Shown here piece after piece: positions 8,500-15,917 of a DNA stretch of 44,613 nucleotides. Position 1 is the first letter of the stretch, and each line of letters begins with the position of its first letter. Made by a program: the position numbers and the translations under genes. Below the pieces are notes generated by a model, which was not told the DNA's origin, did not search any database, and saw only the letters and a program-made list of their open reading frames with translations. The stretch is taken from assembly GCA_020629695.1 (NCBI GenBank), contig JAHDCV010000029.1, forward strand, positions 1 through 44,613. The letters are read 5' to 3'. The DNA comes from Acidimicrobiales bacterium. Its GTDB lineage: Bacteria; Actinomycetota; Acidimicrobiia; Acidimicrobiales; SZUA-35.

Positions 8500-9305
8500 T
8501 GCCCGAACTCCCCGAGGTCGAGACGGTCCGCCGACAACTCGAACCCCGACTCCCCGGTCGGACCGTCGTGGAGGCGGGCTCCCATCCGTCGGCGAAGTTC
8601 ACGCCGGCCACCGAGGTCACCGATGCGACGTTCGCGTCGATGGGGCGACGCGGCAAGTTCCTGCTGCTGTCGACCACCGACGACCGGGAGCTGGTCGTGC
8701 ATCTCGGCATGACGGGCCAGCTCCGCTTCGGTGGCCCGGATCCACAACTCGACGACCCCTATCTCCGGGCGTGGTGGCGGCTCGACGATCGGACCACGCT
8801 CGAGTTCGCCGACGTCCGCCGGTTCGGCCGACTACGGGTCGTGCCGGCTGGCGACTACCGGACGATCCCGACGCTGGCCGTGGCCGGTCCCGAACCCTGG
8901 GATCCCGAGCTCACGGGGCGCCGTTTCCACGCCGCCGTCAAGGCGAGCAAGCGTGCGATCAAGACCCAGTTGCTGTCGCAGCGGCCCGTCGCCGGTGTCG
9001 GCAACATCTACGCCGACGAGGCGCTCTGGGCGGCCGAGATCAACCCGAAGGTCACCCGGCTCGGCGAGGATCGGGCCGCTCGGCTGCTCGACGAGGTGCG
9101 AGCAGCCCTCGAGCGTGGACTCGATGGCGGGGGCACGACATTGCGCGATTACCGCAACGTCGAGGGCGGCACCGGCGAGAACCAGCATCGCCTCGCGGCC
9201 TACGGCCGCGCCGGGCTGCCGTGCCTGCGGTGCGGCACCGTGCTCACCTCCGAGGTGATCGACGCCCGCACCACCACCTGGTGCCCGGCCTGCCAGCGGC
9301 GTTAG
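8499..9305 (+). CDS. mutM: Formamidopyrimidine-DNA glycosylase
   Basis: MutM (Fpg) excises 8-oxoguanine and formamidopyrimidines and then cleaves the abasic site. The 268-residue protein begins MPELPEVETV, so processed Pro1 is the catalytic nucleophile and the adjacent Glu is present. Lys53 in GRRGKFLLL matches the conserved lysine. The H2TH region GVGNIYADEALWAAEINP lies near residues 165-185. The C-terminal zinc finger has cysteines 242, 245, 262 and 265, with the damage-contacting arginine at 257. Length and all key residues are standard. The gene overlaps the LLM oxidoreductase upstream by one base, and its TAG overlaps the stop of the convergent VOC gene. Confidence 0.96.
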   Translation: MPELPEVETVRRQLEPRLPGRTVVEAGSHPSAKFTPATEVTDATFASMGRRGKFLLLSTTDDRELVVHLGMTGQLRFGGPDPQLDDPYLRAWWRLDDRTTLEFADVRRFGRLRVVPAGDYRTIPTLAVAGPEPWDPELTGRRFHAAVKASKRAIKTQLLSQRPVAGVGNIYADEALWAAEINPKVTRLGEDRAARLLDEVRAALERGLDGGGTTLRDYRNVEGGTGENQHRLAAYGRAGLPCLRCGTVLTSEVIDARTTTWCPACQRR

Positions 9306-9793
9306 GCCCCGAGAAGGCGCCCCTCCATCTCGTGCAGCGGCGCGCGGAGCAACTCGAGTCGAGTGCCATCGGGGTCCATGAAGTAGATCGATTCCTCGAC
9401 GTGTTCGGGCCCGACGACGTCGACACCGGCGGCGCCGAGGCGTTCCTTGGCCGCATCGAACTGCTCCGGACTCACCGAGATCGCGAGGTGGTGGAACCCC
9501 CCGAGCACTTCCCTGTACGGCTCGAGCCCGAGCCCGGGAAAGTCGAAGAAGGCGAGCAGGTTGCCGTGGCCGATGTCGAAGAAGAAGTGGGTCGAACCCT
9601 CGTAGTCCCGGTTCTCGAACAACTCGATCAACGGGAAGCCGAGCACGTCCTGGTAGAAGCGGATCGTCTGCTCGACGTCGGAACAGAGCAACGCGAGGTG
9701 ATGCACCCCACGTGCGGTCGAGGCGGGACGCAGCTCCCGCGATCGCAGATGCGCGTCGCGGATCCGGTCCCATTCAGCGGTGCGGTCGGTCAT
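9302..9793 (-). CDS. VOC-family (glyoxalase/dioxygenase-like) protein
   Basis: This 163-residue protein has a vicinal-oxygen-chelate fold. GVHHLALLCSDVEQTIRFYQDVLGFPLIE is the first beta-alpha-beta module with its metal-ligand histidine. GGFHHLAISVSPEQF opens the second module, and IYFMDPDGTRLELL carries the expected C-terminal glutamate. Such proteins may be lyases, dioxygenases or antibiotic-binding proteins, and the reaction cannot be named here. I chose the ATG at 9793 over an upstream one at 9838, because the longer version would run through the hairpin at 9821-9857. The TAA at 9302-9304 overlaps the TAG of mutM on the other strand by two bases. Confidence 0.82.
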   Translation of the reverse strand: MTDRTAEWDRIRDAHLRSRELRPASTARGVHHLALLCSDVEQTIRFYQDVLGFPLIELFENRDYEGSTHFFFDIGHGNLLAFFDFPGLGLEPYREVLGGFHHLAISVSPEQFDAAKERLGAAGVDVVGPEHVEESIYFMDPDGTRLELLRAPLHEMEGRLLGA

Positions 9794-9820
9794 GGTGGCG
9801 GTCACTTCCAGCGTGGGTGC

Positions 9821-9857
9821 GGTCGGGCCGGCCCGCACGCTGCGGGACGGCCCGACC
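9821..9857 (-). terminator. Stacked GC hairpin after the YceI gene
   Basis: A 9-bp perfect stem (GGTCGGGCC pairing with GGCCCGACC) encloses a 2x2 internal loop and a second 6-bp stem (CCCGCA with TGCGGG) with loop CGC. It lies between the stop of the minus-strand YceI gene (9883) and the VOC start (9793). No U-tract follows, as is common for actinobacterial terminators. Confidence 0.5.
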
Positions 9858-9882
9858 CCGATCGGACGGGGGACAGTGTCGG

Positions 9883-10446
9883 TCAGTCGGTGGCCGGCGC
9901 GACGAACTGGAGCTCGAGCGCCACCTTCACCTTGTCACCGATCACGACACCGTCGGCGCCGAGCGGGATCTCGAAGTCGACCCCGAACTCGGACCGGGAG
10001 ATGGTGGTCTCGGCGCTGAACCCGACGCGGAAGCCACCCCACGGATCGCCGGAGGTCCCGTTCAGCTCGACGTCGAAGGCGACCGACCTGGTGACACCGT
10101 TGATCGAGAGGTCGCCGGTGAGCTGCCAGTCGGCGCCCGCTCCCGAGATGGCGGTGGAGGTGAAGGTCATGGACGGGTCGGACTCGAGGTCGAAGAAGTC
10201 GGTCGACCGGAGGTGGCCGTCGCGCTGCTCGTTGTTCGTGTCGATCGAGGCGAGGGCGACCTCGGCTGTGACCGAGGTGGTGTCGAGGGTCTCGCCGACG
10301 ATCAGCGAGGCATCGAACGAACCGAACCGGCCGCGGACCTTGGACAGCCCGAGGTGACGCACCGTGAACTCGACGGCGGAGTGGGTCGGGTCGAGCGTCC
10401 AGGTTCCGGCGGCGATCGGCAGAGCGGAGGTGTCGGTGATGCTCAT
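9883..10446 (-). CDS. YceI-family protein
   Basis: This 187-residue protein is a YceI-like lipocalin-fold protein, a family that binds isoprenoid or amide lipids. It shows the characteristic opening AAGTWTLDPTHSAVEFTVRHLGLSKVRGRFGSFDA, then EQRDGHLRSTDFFDLESDPSMTFTST and the closing FGVDFEIPLGADGVVIGDKVKVALEL. No signal peptide is visible, so unlike E. coli YceI it should be cytoplasmic. The ATG at 10446 is chosen because AAGGAG sits 6 nt upstream of it on the minus strand; an in-frame ATG exists at 10482. It is divergent from a MarR-type regulator. YceI-MarR divergent pairs are frequent in Actinobacteria, and the palindrome between them suggests direct control. Confidence 0.9.
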   Translation of the reverse strand: MSITDTSALPIAAGTWTLDPTHSAVEFTVRHLGLSKVRGRFGSFDASLIVGETLDTTSVTAEVALASIDTNNEQRDGHLRSTDFFDLESDPSMTFTSTAISGAGADWQLTGDLSINGVTRSVAFDVELNGTSGDPWGGFRVGFSAETTISRSEFGVDFEIPLGADGVVIGDKVKVALELQFVAPATD

Positions 10447-10496
10447 CGTGAGCTCCTTCATGAAGTGGGGGTGGCGGAGCACCCGTGGTCAGGGTA

Positions 10497-10502
10497 CGTC
10501 AA
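10497..10502 (-). promoter_or_regulatory. Possible -35 box TTGACG for the YceI gene
   Basis: On the minus strand TTGACG lies 3 bp from the palindrome at 10505-10518 and 50 bp upstream of the YceI start. The matching -10 is not clear. Confidence 0.3.
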
Positions 10503-10504
10503 TG

Positions 10505-10518
10505 CTTCAAATTTGAAG
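10505..10518. promoter_or_regulatory. 14-bp palindrome CTTCAAATTTGAAG, candidate MarR operator
   Basis: This perfect inverted repeat is the most AT-rich spot in the neighbourhood. It lies between the divergent YceI and MarR genes, overlapping where the -35 of marR would fall and abutting the possible -35 of yceI. MarR dimers bind palindromes of this size, so autoregulation plus control of yceI is the simplest reading. Confidence 0.65.
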
Positions 10519-10531
10519 GTTATTCCCGACC

Positions 10532-10537
10532 TACGAT
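10532..10537 (+). promoter_or_regulatory. -10 hexamer TACGAT, leaderless start of the MarR gene
   Basis: TACGAT lies 7 nt before the GTG at 10545. The in-frame ATG at 10536 overlaps this hexamer and is therefore unlikely to be the start. Confidence 0.5.
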
Positions 10538-10544
10538 GAAATCC

Positions 10545-11003
10545 GTGAATGACGACGTGCGGTGGCTCGACGCCGACGAGCAACGGGCCTGGCGGGCCTT
10601 CCTCCGCATCCGCCGCGACCTCGACGCCGAACTCGGGCGCCGGCTGCGATCCCGGGGCCAGATGGACATCCTCGACTACGAACTGCTCGTGATCCTCTCC
10701 GAAGCGCCCGACCGCCGCCTGCCGATGGGGGAGCTCGCCGCCGAGTCCACCACGTCCGCTTCTCGGCTCACCTACCGGGTCGACCGACTCGCCGAGCGGG
10801 GTTGGGTCGACCGATGCGCCAGTCCGAGCGACGCCCGGAGCACGCTGGCGATCCTCACCGACGCGGGCTTCTCGGCACTGGAGATCGCCGCGCCGGATCA
10901 CCTCCGCGACGTTCGGACCCTGCTGTTCGACCACGTCGAGCCCGGCGAGCTGAAGCCCGTGGCCGATGCCCTCGAACGCATTGCCGACCGGCTCGCGACA
11001 TGA
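10545..11003 (+). CDS. MarR-family transcriptional regulator
   Basis: This 152-residue protein opens VNDDVRWLDADEQRAWRAFLRI, a typical actinobacterial MarR N-terminus. It contains the winged-helix core DYELLVILSEAPDRRLPMGELAAESTTSASRLTYRVDRLAERGWVDR, with the basic wing following at DARSTLAILTDAG. It probably represses its own gene and the divergent yceI through the palindrome at 10505-10518; the ligand is unknown. The start is placed at GTG 10545 from the leaderless signature. The TGA overlaps the ATG of the next gene (ATGA at 11000-11003), so the regulator sits at the head of the pantothenate chain. Whether it controls panC and panB is open. Confidence 0.9.
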   Translation: MNDDVRWLDADEQRAWRAFLRIRRDLDAELGRRLRSRGQMDILDYELLVILSEAPDRRLPMGELAAESTTSASRLTYRVDRLAERGWVDRCASPSDARSTLAILTDAGFSALEIAAPDHLRDVRTLLFDHVEPGELKPVADALERIADRLAT

Positions 11004-11746
11004 GGATCCGGATCATCGGCATCGGTCGGGCGGGCGGCTCGTTCGCCCGAGCACTCGCCCACGTCGGCCACGAGGTCGTGGTCGCCGAACGCCACGACGA
11101 CCCGGCCATGTCGGCGTCCGACGTGGACGTCGTCCTGCTCGCCGTACCGGACCGGGCGATCGCCGCGGTGGCCGAGCGCATCACACCCGGCCCGGCGACG
11201 ATCCTGCACTGTTCGGGGGCGACGACCCTCGCGCCGGTGCGCCATCACCCACGGCACGGTTCGATCCACCCGCTGATGACCCTGCCCGACGCCACGACGG
11301 GAGCCCGGCGCCTGCTCGACGACTGCACGTTCGCGGTCGACGGCGACGCTGCCGGCGACACCATCGTGCGAGACCTCGGAGGCAACGCGATCCGGGTCGA
11401 CGACGACCGGCGTGCCCTCTATCACGCCGCCGCGGCCATCACCTCGAACCACACCGTCGCCCTCGCCGGGCAGGTCGCCGCGATCGCCGCCGAACTCGGC
11501 CTGCCGGCGGAGGCATTCTGGGGACTCCTCCGGGCCTCGGTCGACTCGATCGTCGATCTCGGGCCCGAGGCGGCACTCACCGGACCGGCGGCCCGGGGCG
11601 ACATCGCGACACTTCGCGCCCATCTCGAGGCCCTGCCGGAGGACGAACGCGAGGCGTACCGAGCACTGGCCCGACGGGCCGGCCGACTGGCCAGCCGAGA
11701 GATCGACTTCGATCCGCGGCCCGGCGAGGGCAGACTCTCCGGGTGA
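11000..11746 (+). CDS. Rossmann-fold/DUF2520 protein, putative NAD(P)-dependent reductase of the pantothenate cluster
   Basis: This 248-residue protein begins with a dinucleotide-binding strand MRIRIIGIGRAGGSFARALAHVGHEVVVAE. It continues with SDVDVVLLAVPDRAIAAVAERI and TILHCSGATTLAP, the layout of the Rossmann-like plus DUF2520 family. The C-terminal helical half (AAAAITSNHTVALAGQVAAIAAELGLP) resembles the dimerising domain of ketopantoate reductases. It overlaps marR upstream (ATGA) and panC downstream (GTGA). Homologues commonly sit beside panC in Actinobacteria. No classical panE lies in the window, so a role as ketopantoate reductase is a reasonable hypothesis, but it is not shown by the sequence. 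Confidence 0.8.
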   Translation: MRIRIIGIGRAGGSFARALAHVGHEVVVAERHDDPAMSASDVDVVLLAVPDRAIAAVAERITPGPATILHCSGATTLAPVRHHPRHGSIHPLMTLPDATTGARRLLDDCTFAVDGDAAGDTIVRDLGGNAIRVDDDRRALYHAAAAITSNHTVALAGQVAAIAAELGLPAEAFWGLLRASVDSIVDLGPEAALTGPAARGDIATLRAHLEALPEDEREAYRALARRAGRLASREIDFDPRPGEGRLSG

Positions 11747-12669
11747 GCGCCACCTCCGGAATCGAGACCGTCGGAACGATCACCGAGCTCCGGCGACGGC
11801 TGGAGGCCGAGCGGGCGACCGGCCGGACCGTCGGGTTCGTGCCGACCATGGGGTATCTCCACGATGGACACGCCTCCCTCATGCGGGCCGCGGCAGCCGA
11901 GAACGACGTCGTCGTCTCGTCGATCTTCGTGAACCCACTGCAGTTCGCGGCCGACGAGGACCTGGACGACTATCCCCGAGACATCGAGCGCGACACCGCA
12001 CTCGCCGAGGCCAACGGCGTGCGCCTGCTCTTCGTGCCATCGGTGACCGAGATGTATCCCCGTGGCCCGGTCGACACGGTGGTCGCGGTTCCCGAACTCG
12101 CCCGACGGTGGGAGGGCGCGACCCGCCCGACCCACTTCGACGGTGTGGCCACGGTCGTGTCGAAGCTGTTCAACATCTCCGGGGCCTGCCGGGCCTACTT
12201 CGGCGAGAAGGACTACCAACAGCTGCAGATCATCCGCCGCATGGTCGACGATCTCTCGATCCCGGTCGAGGTGAAGGGTTGTCCCATCGTCCGGGAGGCC
12301 GATGGAGTGGCGATGTCGAGCCGGAACTCCTACCTCACGCCCGAACAACGGGCGGCCGCCCCGGTGCTGCGACGAGCACTCGACGCCGGCGTGGCCGCGG
12401 TCGCCGACGGCCAGGCCGATCCCACCGCCGTGATCCGGACGATGGCCGACGTCGTCGCAGCCGAACCACTGGCGGCGCTCGACTACGCCGCCGTGGTCGA
12501 CCCGGCCACCCTCGCCGCACCGGCCACGATCGACGGCGAGGTCCGACTCCTCATCGCCGCACAGATCGGGCGGCCTCGACTCATCGACAACGCAGGTGCC
12601 ACGATGGAGACCCCCGTTCCGGCACCCGACGCCGGCGGCACCGGCCTCAGTGTGGAGGACCCCCGATGA
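11743..12669 (+). CDS. panC: Pantothenate synthetase (pantoate-beta-alanine ligase)
   Basis: PanC joins pantoate and beta-alanine using ATP, the last step of pantothenate (vitamin B5) synthesis. The 308-residue protein has the nucleotidyl-transferase signature FVPTMGYLHDGHASL around residues 32-46, including the HIGH-type histidines 40 and 43. SIFVNPLQFAADEDLDDYPRD, YFGEKDYQQLQIIRRMV and GVAMSSRNSYL follow, all diagnostic of PanC. The GTG at 11743 overlaps the upstream stop by GTGA. The last 25 residues extend past the usual end and look unstructured. The enzyme is cytoplasmic and feeds coenzyme A synthesis, which both acyl-CoA ligases of the window consume. Confidence 0.97.
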   Translation: MSATSGIETVGTITELRRRLEAERATGRTVGFVPTMGYLHDGHASLMRAAAAENDVVVSSIFVNPLQFAADEDLDDYPRDIERDTALAEANGVRLLFVPSVTEMYPRGPVDTVVAVPELARRWEGATRPTHFDGVATVVSKLFNISGACRAYFGEKDYQQLQIIRRMVDDLSIPVEVKGCPIVREADGVAMSSRNSYLTPEQRAAAPVLRRALDAGVAAVADGQADPTAVIRTMADVVAAEPLAALDYAAVVDPATLAAPATIDGEVRLLIAAQIGRPRLIDNAGATMETPVPAPDAGGTGLSVEDPR

Positions 12670-13523
12670 AGCGACCCTCGATCCCTGCGATCCGCAACTC
12701 GAAGCGACGCGACGGCGCCGACCCGCTCGTGATGGTCACGGCCTACGACGCACCGTCGGCGCGGGTCTCCTCCGAAGCCGGTGTCGACATGATCCTGGTC
12801 GGCGACAGCGTCGCGATGGTGGTGCTCGGCTACGACGACACGATGCAGGTGACGACCGACGACATCGCCCACCATGTCGCCGCCGTCGCCCGAGCCAATC
12901 CGAATGCCATCATCATCGGTGACATGCCGTGGATGAGCTTCCACGTGTCGGTCGAGGAGACGGTGCACAATGCGGCCAAGCTCATCCGAGCCGGGGCCCA
13001 CTGTGTGAAGCTCGAGGGTGGGCGCAAGCGCCTGCCGATGATCGAGGCGATCCGCGCGGCGGAGATCCCCGTGATGGGCCACGTCGGGCTCACCCCGCAG
13101 TCCATGAACGTCATGGGCGGATTCAAGATCCAGGCCCGCCAGGCGGCGGCCGCACGTTCGCTGGTCGACGCGGCCAAGGCGCTCGAGGGCGCCGGCTGTT
13201 TCGCGATCGTGGTCGAGGGGGTTCCCGACGCCGTCGGCCGCATGGTCACCGAGGCCATCAACGTGCCGATCATCGGCATCGGCGCCGGCCCCGACTGCGA
13301 CGGCCAGGTCCTCGTGTACCACGACCTCATCGGCCTCGAGAACCGCTTCAAGCCGAAGTTCGTGCGTCGCTACGGCACCGCGTACGACGACCAGGTCGCG
13401 TCGGTGACGCAGTACGCCAGCGATGTTCGCAGCGGCGCCTTCCCCGGCGCCGACGAGACCTACCAGGCGAACGACGAACTCACCGAGGCGCTGGGCCTCT
13501 ACGGCTCACAACCCGAGGACTGA
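12666..13523 (+). CDS. panB: 3-methyl-2-oxobutanoate hydroxymethyltransferase
   Basis: PanB makes ketopantoate from 2-oxoisovalerate and 5,10-methylene-tetrahydrofolate, the first committed step of pantothenate synthesis. The 285-residue protein has metal ligands Asp47 (in LVGDSVAMVVLG) and Asp86 (IIGDMPWMSF), the substrate segment HCVKLEGGRK with Glu117, and the C-terminal VYHDLIGLENRFKPKFVRRY block. The ATG overlaps the panC stop by ATGA at 12666-12669. With the DUF2520 gene and panC it forms a compact pantothenate operon that lacks panD. Its one-carbon donor is also the product of the glycine cleavage system encoded 17 kb away. Confidence 0.97.
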   Translation: MKRPSIPAIRNSKRRDGADPLVMVTAYDAPSARVSSEAGVDMILVGDSVAMVVLGYDDTMQVTTDDIAHHVAAVARANPNAIIIGDMPWMSFHVSVEETVHNAAKLIRAGAHCVKLEGGRKRLPMIEAIRAAEIPVMGHVGLTPQSMNVMGGFKIQARQAAAARSLVDAAKALEGAGCFAIVVEGVPDAVGRMVTEAINVPIIGIGAGPDCDGQVLVYHDLIGLENRFKPKFVRRYGTAYDDQVASVTQYASDVRSGAFPGADETYQANDELTEALGLYGSQPED

Positions 13524-13526
13524 CCC

Positions 13527-13541
13527 ACCCGAGCGGCGGGT
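13527..13541. terminator. Weak hairpin between panB and the CPBP gene
   Basis: ACCCG and CGGGT pair across five bases in the 23-bp gap between two convergent genes. It is short and lacks a U-tract, so terminator function is uncertain. Confidence 0.25.
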
Positions 13542-13546
13542 CGACC

Positions 13547-14371
13547 TCAGAATCCGACGACGAGGCCACCCACCGACGGGGGACCGAACAGCGCGACCGC
13601 CGTGGCCGCGGTGTTGATGAGCACGTGGGTCACGATGCTCGGACCGAGTCGACCGGTGAGGATCGTCTGGGCCGTCATGACGATCGCGAGTGCGAAGATC
13701 CCGGCGTAGAGGGTCGCGACCTCGCCGAGGGTGCCGGGCTGGAAGTGGCCGAGGCCGAACACGATCCACGACACGATCGATCCGGCGACGATGTTCCACC
13801 GTTTGGTGAGTGCACGCAGGACGAGCCCACGGAAGAACAACTCCTCGCCGATCGGGACGACGATGGCCACGAGGCCGGCGACGACGAACGCCGTCCACGG
13901 CTGATCCGAGACGTCACCGATGAAGCCGGTGTTCGAGACCGTCTCCTCCTGGCCCGTCAGTGCCATGGCGGTGAACATGAACATCGCGACGGTGATCATC
14001 GCTGCGAAGAAGCCGCCGATGCCGAGTCCGATGTCGGCCGCGCGGAATCGAAGGCCGAGATCCTCGGCGAGTGAACCACTCCCCCGCCGCTTGACGGCGT
14101 AGAGCGGCATGCCGAACCAGACGAGTGCCCCGAGGGCGAGCGTCACGATCGTGTCGATGCCGTCGTCGGGGATGACCGCGGTCAGGGCGAAGATCAATCC
14201 GGTCGTCGCGATGAGCGCCGGCACGGTGAGGACCACCTCGAGCGGCCCCCAACGTTGCTCCCGCCACGGCTGGCCCGGCGACCACCAGTGCTTCGGCGGC
14301 GGGACGTAGCCGACGGGCACCGGCGCCGGCTCGAACGCGGGCACCTGTGGAGCTGTGGAACTGGTCGACAT
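13547..14371 (-). CDS. CPBP-family intramembrane metalloprotease
   Basis: This 274-residue protein has a proline-rich cytoplasmic N-terminus of about 40 residues and then six to eight hydrophobic segments. Family motifs are EELFFRG at 176-182, the histidine of FGLGHF at 209, and THVLIN with His249 and Asn252, which together form the Rce1/CPBP zinc site. Such proteases process prenylated or bacteriocin-like substrates, or act as bacteriocin immunity proteins. The substrate here is unknown. I chose the ATG at 14371 because GGAGG lies 5 nt before it; an in-frame ATG at 14407 lacks this. It is divergent from the RNB nuclease gene and convergent with panB. Confidence 0.88.
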   Translation of the reverse strand: MSTSSTAPQVPAFEPAPVPVGYVPPPKHWWSPGQPWREQRWGPLEVVLTVPALIATTGLIFALTAVIPDDGIDTIVTLALGALVWFGMPLYAVKRRGSGSLAEDLGLRFRAADIGLGIGGFFAAMITVAMFMFTAMALTGQEETVSNTGFIGDVSDQPWTAFVVAGLVAIVVPIGEELFFRGLVLRALTKRWNIVAGSIVSWIVFGLGHFQPGTLGEVATLYAGIFALAIVMTAQTILTGRLGPSIVTHVLINTAATAVALFGPPSVGGLVVGF

Positions 14372-14476
14372 GGGTTCCTCCATCTGCGCACCTCCTCCAT
14401 CGGCCATCGGTCACTCGAACCTGAGCGTCGCGTGCGCCCGGCCCGCACCACCCCATGGTGGCCGATCGCCGCGGGG

Positions 14477-14482
14477 TAGGTT
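14477..14482 (+). promoter_or_regulatory. -10 hexamer TAGGTT, leaderless start of the RNB gene
   Basis: TAGGTT lies 7 nt before the GTG at 14490. This argues against the longer open frame beginning at 14355, which lies inside the divergent promoter region. Confidence 0.55.
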
Positions 14483-14489
14483 CGGTCGC

Positions 14490-15917
14490 GTGCCCACCGC
14501 TCCTCTGCACGCATCCGCCGATCTCGCCGACCGCCTCCGGGACGGATTCGCCGCGATCCGAACCGAACTCCGGGTTCCCGAACGCTTCAGCGACGAGGTG
14601 CTCGCTGCAGCAGAGGCCGCCCGACCGGTCGAGATCGAGCGAGCGGATCTGCTCGACGTGCCGTTCGTGGCGATCGATCCACCGGGCGCCACCGATCTGG
14701 ATCAGGCCTTCTGGGCCGCCCCGACCGGTTCGGGCTGGACGATCCGGTACGCGATCGCCGACGTCGCCGCCTTCGTGCGGCCCGGCGATCCGATCGACCT
14801 CGAGGCCCGCGAGCGTGGTGTCACGCTCTACTCACCCGACATCCGCACGCCGCTGCATCCCGAGATCATCTCGGAGGATCGGGCGAGCCTGCTCCCGGGC
14901 GGTGAGCGCCCGGCACTCGTCTGGCACATCGAACTCGACGCCGAGGGCATGCCCACCTCGGCCCGCATCGAGCGGGCGACGGTGCGGGTACGGGCGGCCA
15001 TCTCCTACGCCGAGGCCCAGCAACGGATCGAGGCCGGCGGCGAGGAACTCTTCGATGCACTCGCATCGATCGGGCGCCTCCGTCAGGCCCGCGAAGCCGA
15101 CCGGGGCGGGGTCAGCCTGAACCTGCCGTCGCAGGAGGTCGTGTTCCACGACGGCCACTACGACCTCGAATACGACGAGACCATCCCGGTCGAGGGGTGG
15201 AACGCTCAGATCTCACTCCTCACCGGCATCGTCGCCGCCGACCTCATGATCGGCGCCGGTGTCGGCATGCTCCGGACCCTGCCGCCACCCCGCCGACGCG
15301 ATGTCCGCCGCCTCCGTCGGCAGGCCGAGGTGCTCGGGGTGCCTTGGCCGGACCACGTCGACTATCCGGATTTCATCCGTGGCGTCGAGCCCAACAACCC
15401 CCGTTGCCAGGCGCTGCTCATCCAGTCGGCCCGGACCCTGCGGGGCGCCGGCTATCAGGGCTTCCAGGGTGAGCTTCCCGAACTGCACGAACACGGGGCG
15501 ATCGCCTCGCCGTACGCCCACGTGACGGCTCCGCTCCGCCGCCTGATCGACCGCTTCGGCAACGAGCTGCTGCTGTCGATCTGTGCCGACGAGGCGCCAC
15601 CTGCCTGGGTCATCGAGGCGCTCGACGAGCTGCCGTCGCTCATGGGTCGGGCCCGCTCGCGGGAGTCGGCGCTCGAACGTGCCATGGTCGACTTCACCGA
15701 GACCGTGATGCTCCAGCCCCGCGTCGGGGAGATGTTCGATGGCGCCGTGGTCGACATCGACACCAAACGCGACCGGGCGACGGTGCAGATCGCCGAGCCG
15801 CCGGTCGTCACGAGGGTCCGCCCCGACGGGCTCGAACTCGGCCAGACCGTCGAGCTGCGGCTCGACGGGGTCGACACGAATCTGCGCACGCTCGCCTTCA
15901 CTCCGATCGCGCCATGA
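14490..15917 (+). CDS. RNB-domain 3'-5' exoribonuclease
   Basis: This 475-residue protein is a short RNase II/R-type exoribonuclease. The catalytic block VPFVAIDPPGATDLDQAFWA gives Asp63, Asp69 and Asp71, matching Asp201, Asp207 and Asp209 of E. coli RNase II. The fourth position (Asp210) is Gln72. Later blocks include FVRPGDPIDLEARERGVTLYSP, the strand-binding SPYAHVTAPLRRLIDRF and a short C-terminal S1-like segment. It lacks the N-terminal cold-shock domains of full-length RNase R. The GTG start is set by the TAGGTT hexamer. Its TGA overlaps the ATG of the serine hydrolase gene (ATGA at 15914-15917). Confidence 0.9.
   Translation: MPTAPLHASADLADRLRDGFAAIRTELRVPERFSDEVLAAAEAARPVEIERADLLDVPFVAIDPPGATDLDQAFWAAPTGSGWTIRYAIADVAAFVRPGDPIDLEARERGVTLYSPDIRTPLHPEIISEDRASLLPGGERPALVWHIELDAEGMPTSARIERATVRVRAAISYAEAQQRIEAGGEELFDALASIGRLRQAREADRGGVSLNLPSQEVVFHDGHYDLEYDETIPVEGWNAQISLLTGIVAADLMIGAGVGMLRTLPPPRRRDVRRLRRQAEVLGVPWPDHVDYPDFIRGVEPNNPRCQALLIQSARTLRGAGYQGFQGELPELHEHGAIASPYAHVTAPLRRLIDRFGNELLLSICADEAPPAWVIEALDELPSLMGRARSRESALERAMVDFTETVMLQPRVGEMFDGAVVDIDTKRDRATVQIAEPPVVTRVRPDGLELGQTVELRLDGVDTNLRTLAFTPIAP

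Noticed and set aside
9794-9838. Longer N-terminus for the VOC protein
   Set aside because: It would be encoded through the stable hairpin at 9821-9857, and the extra residues do not match the family.
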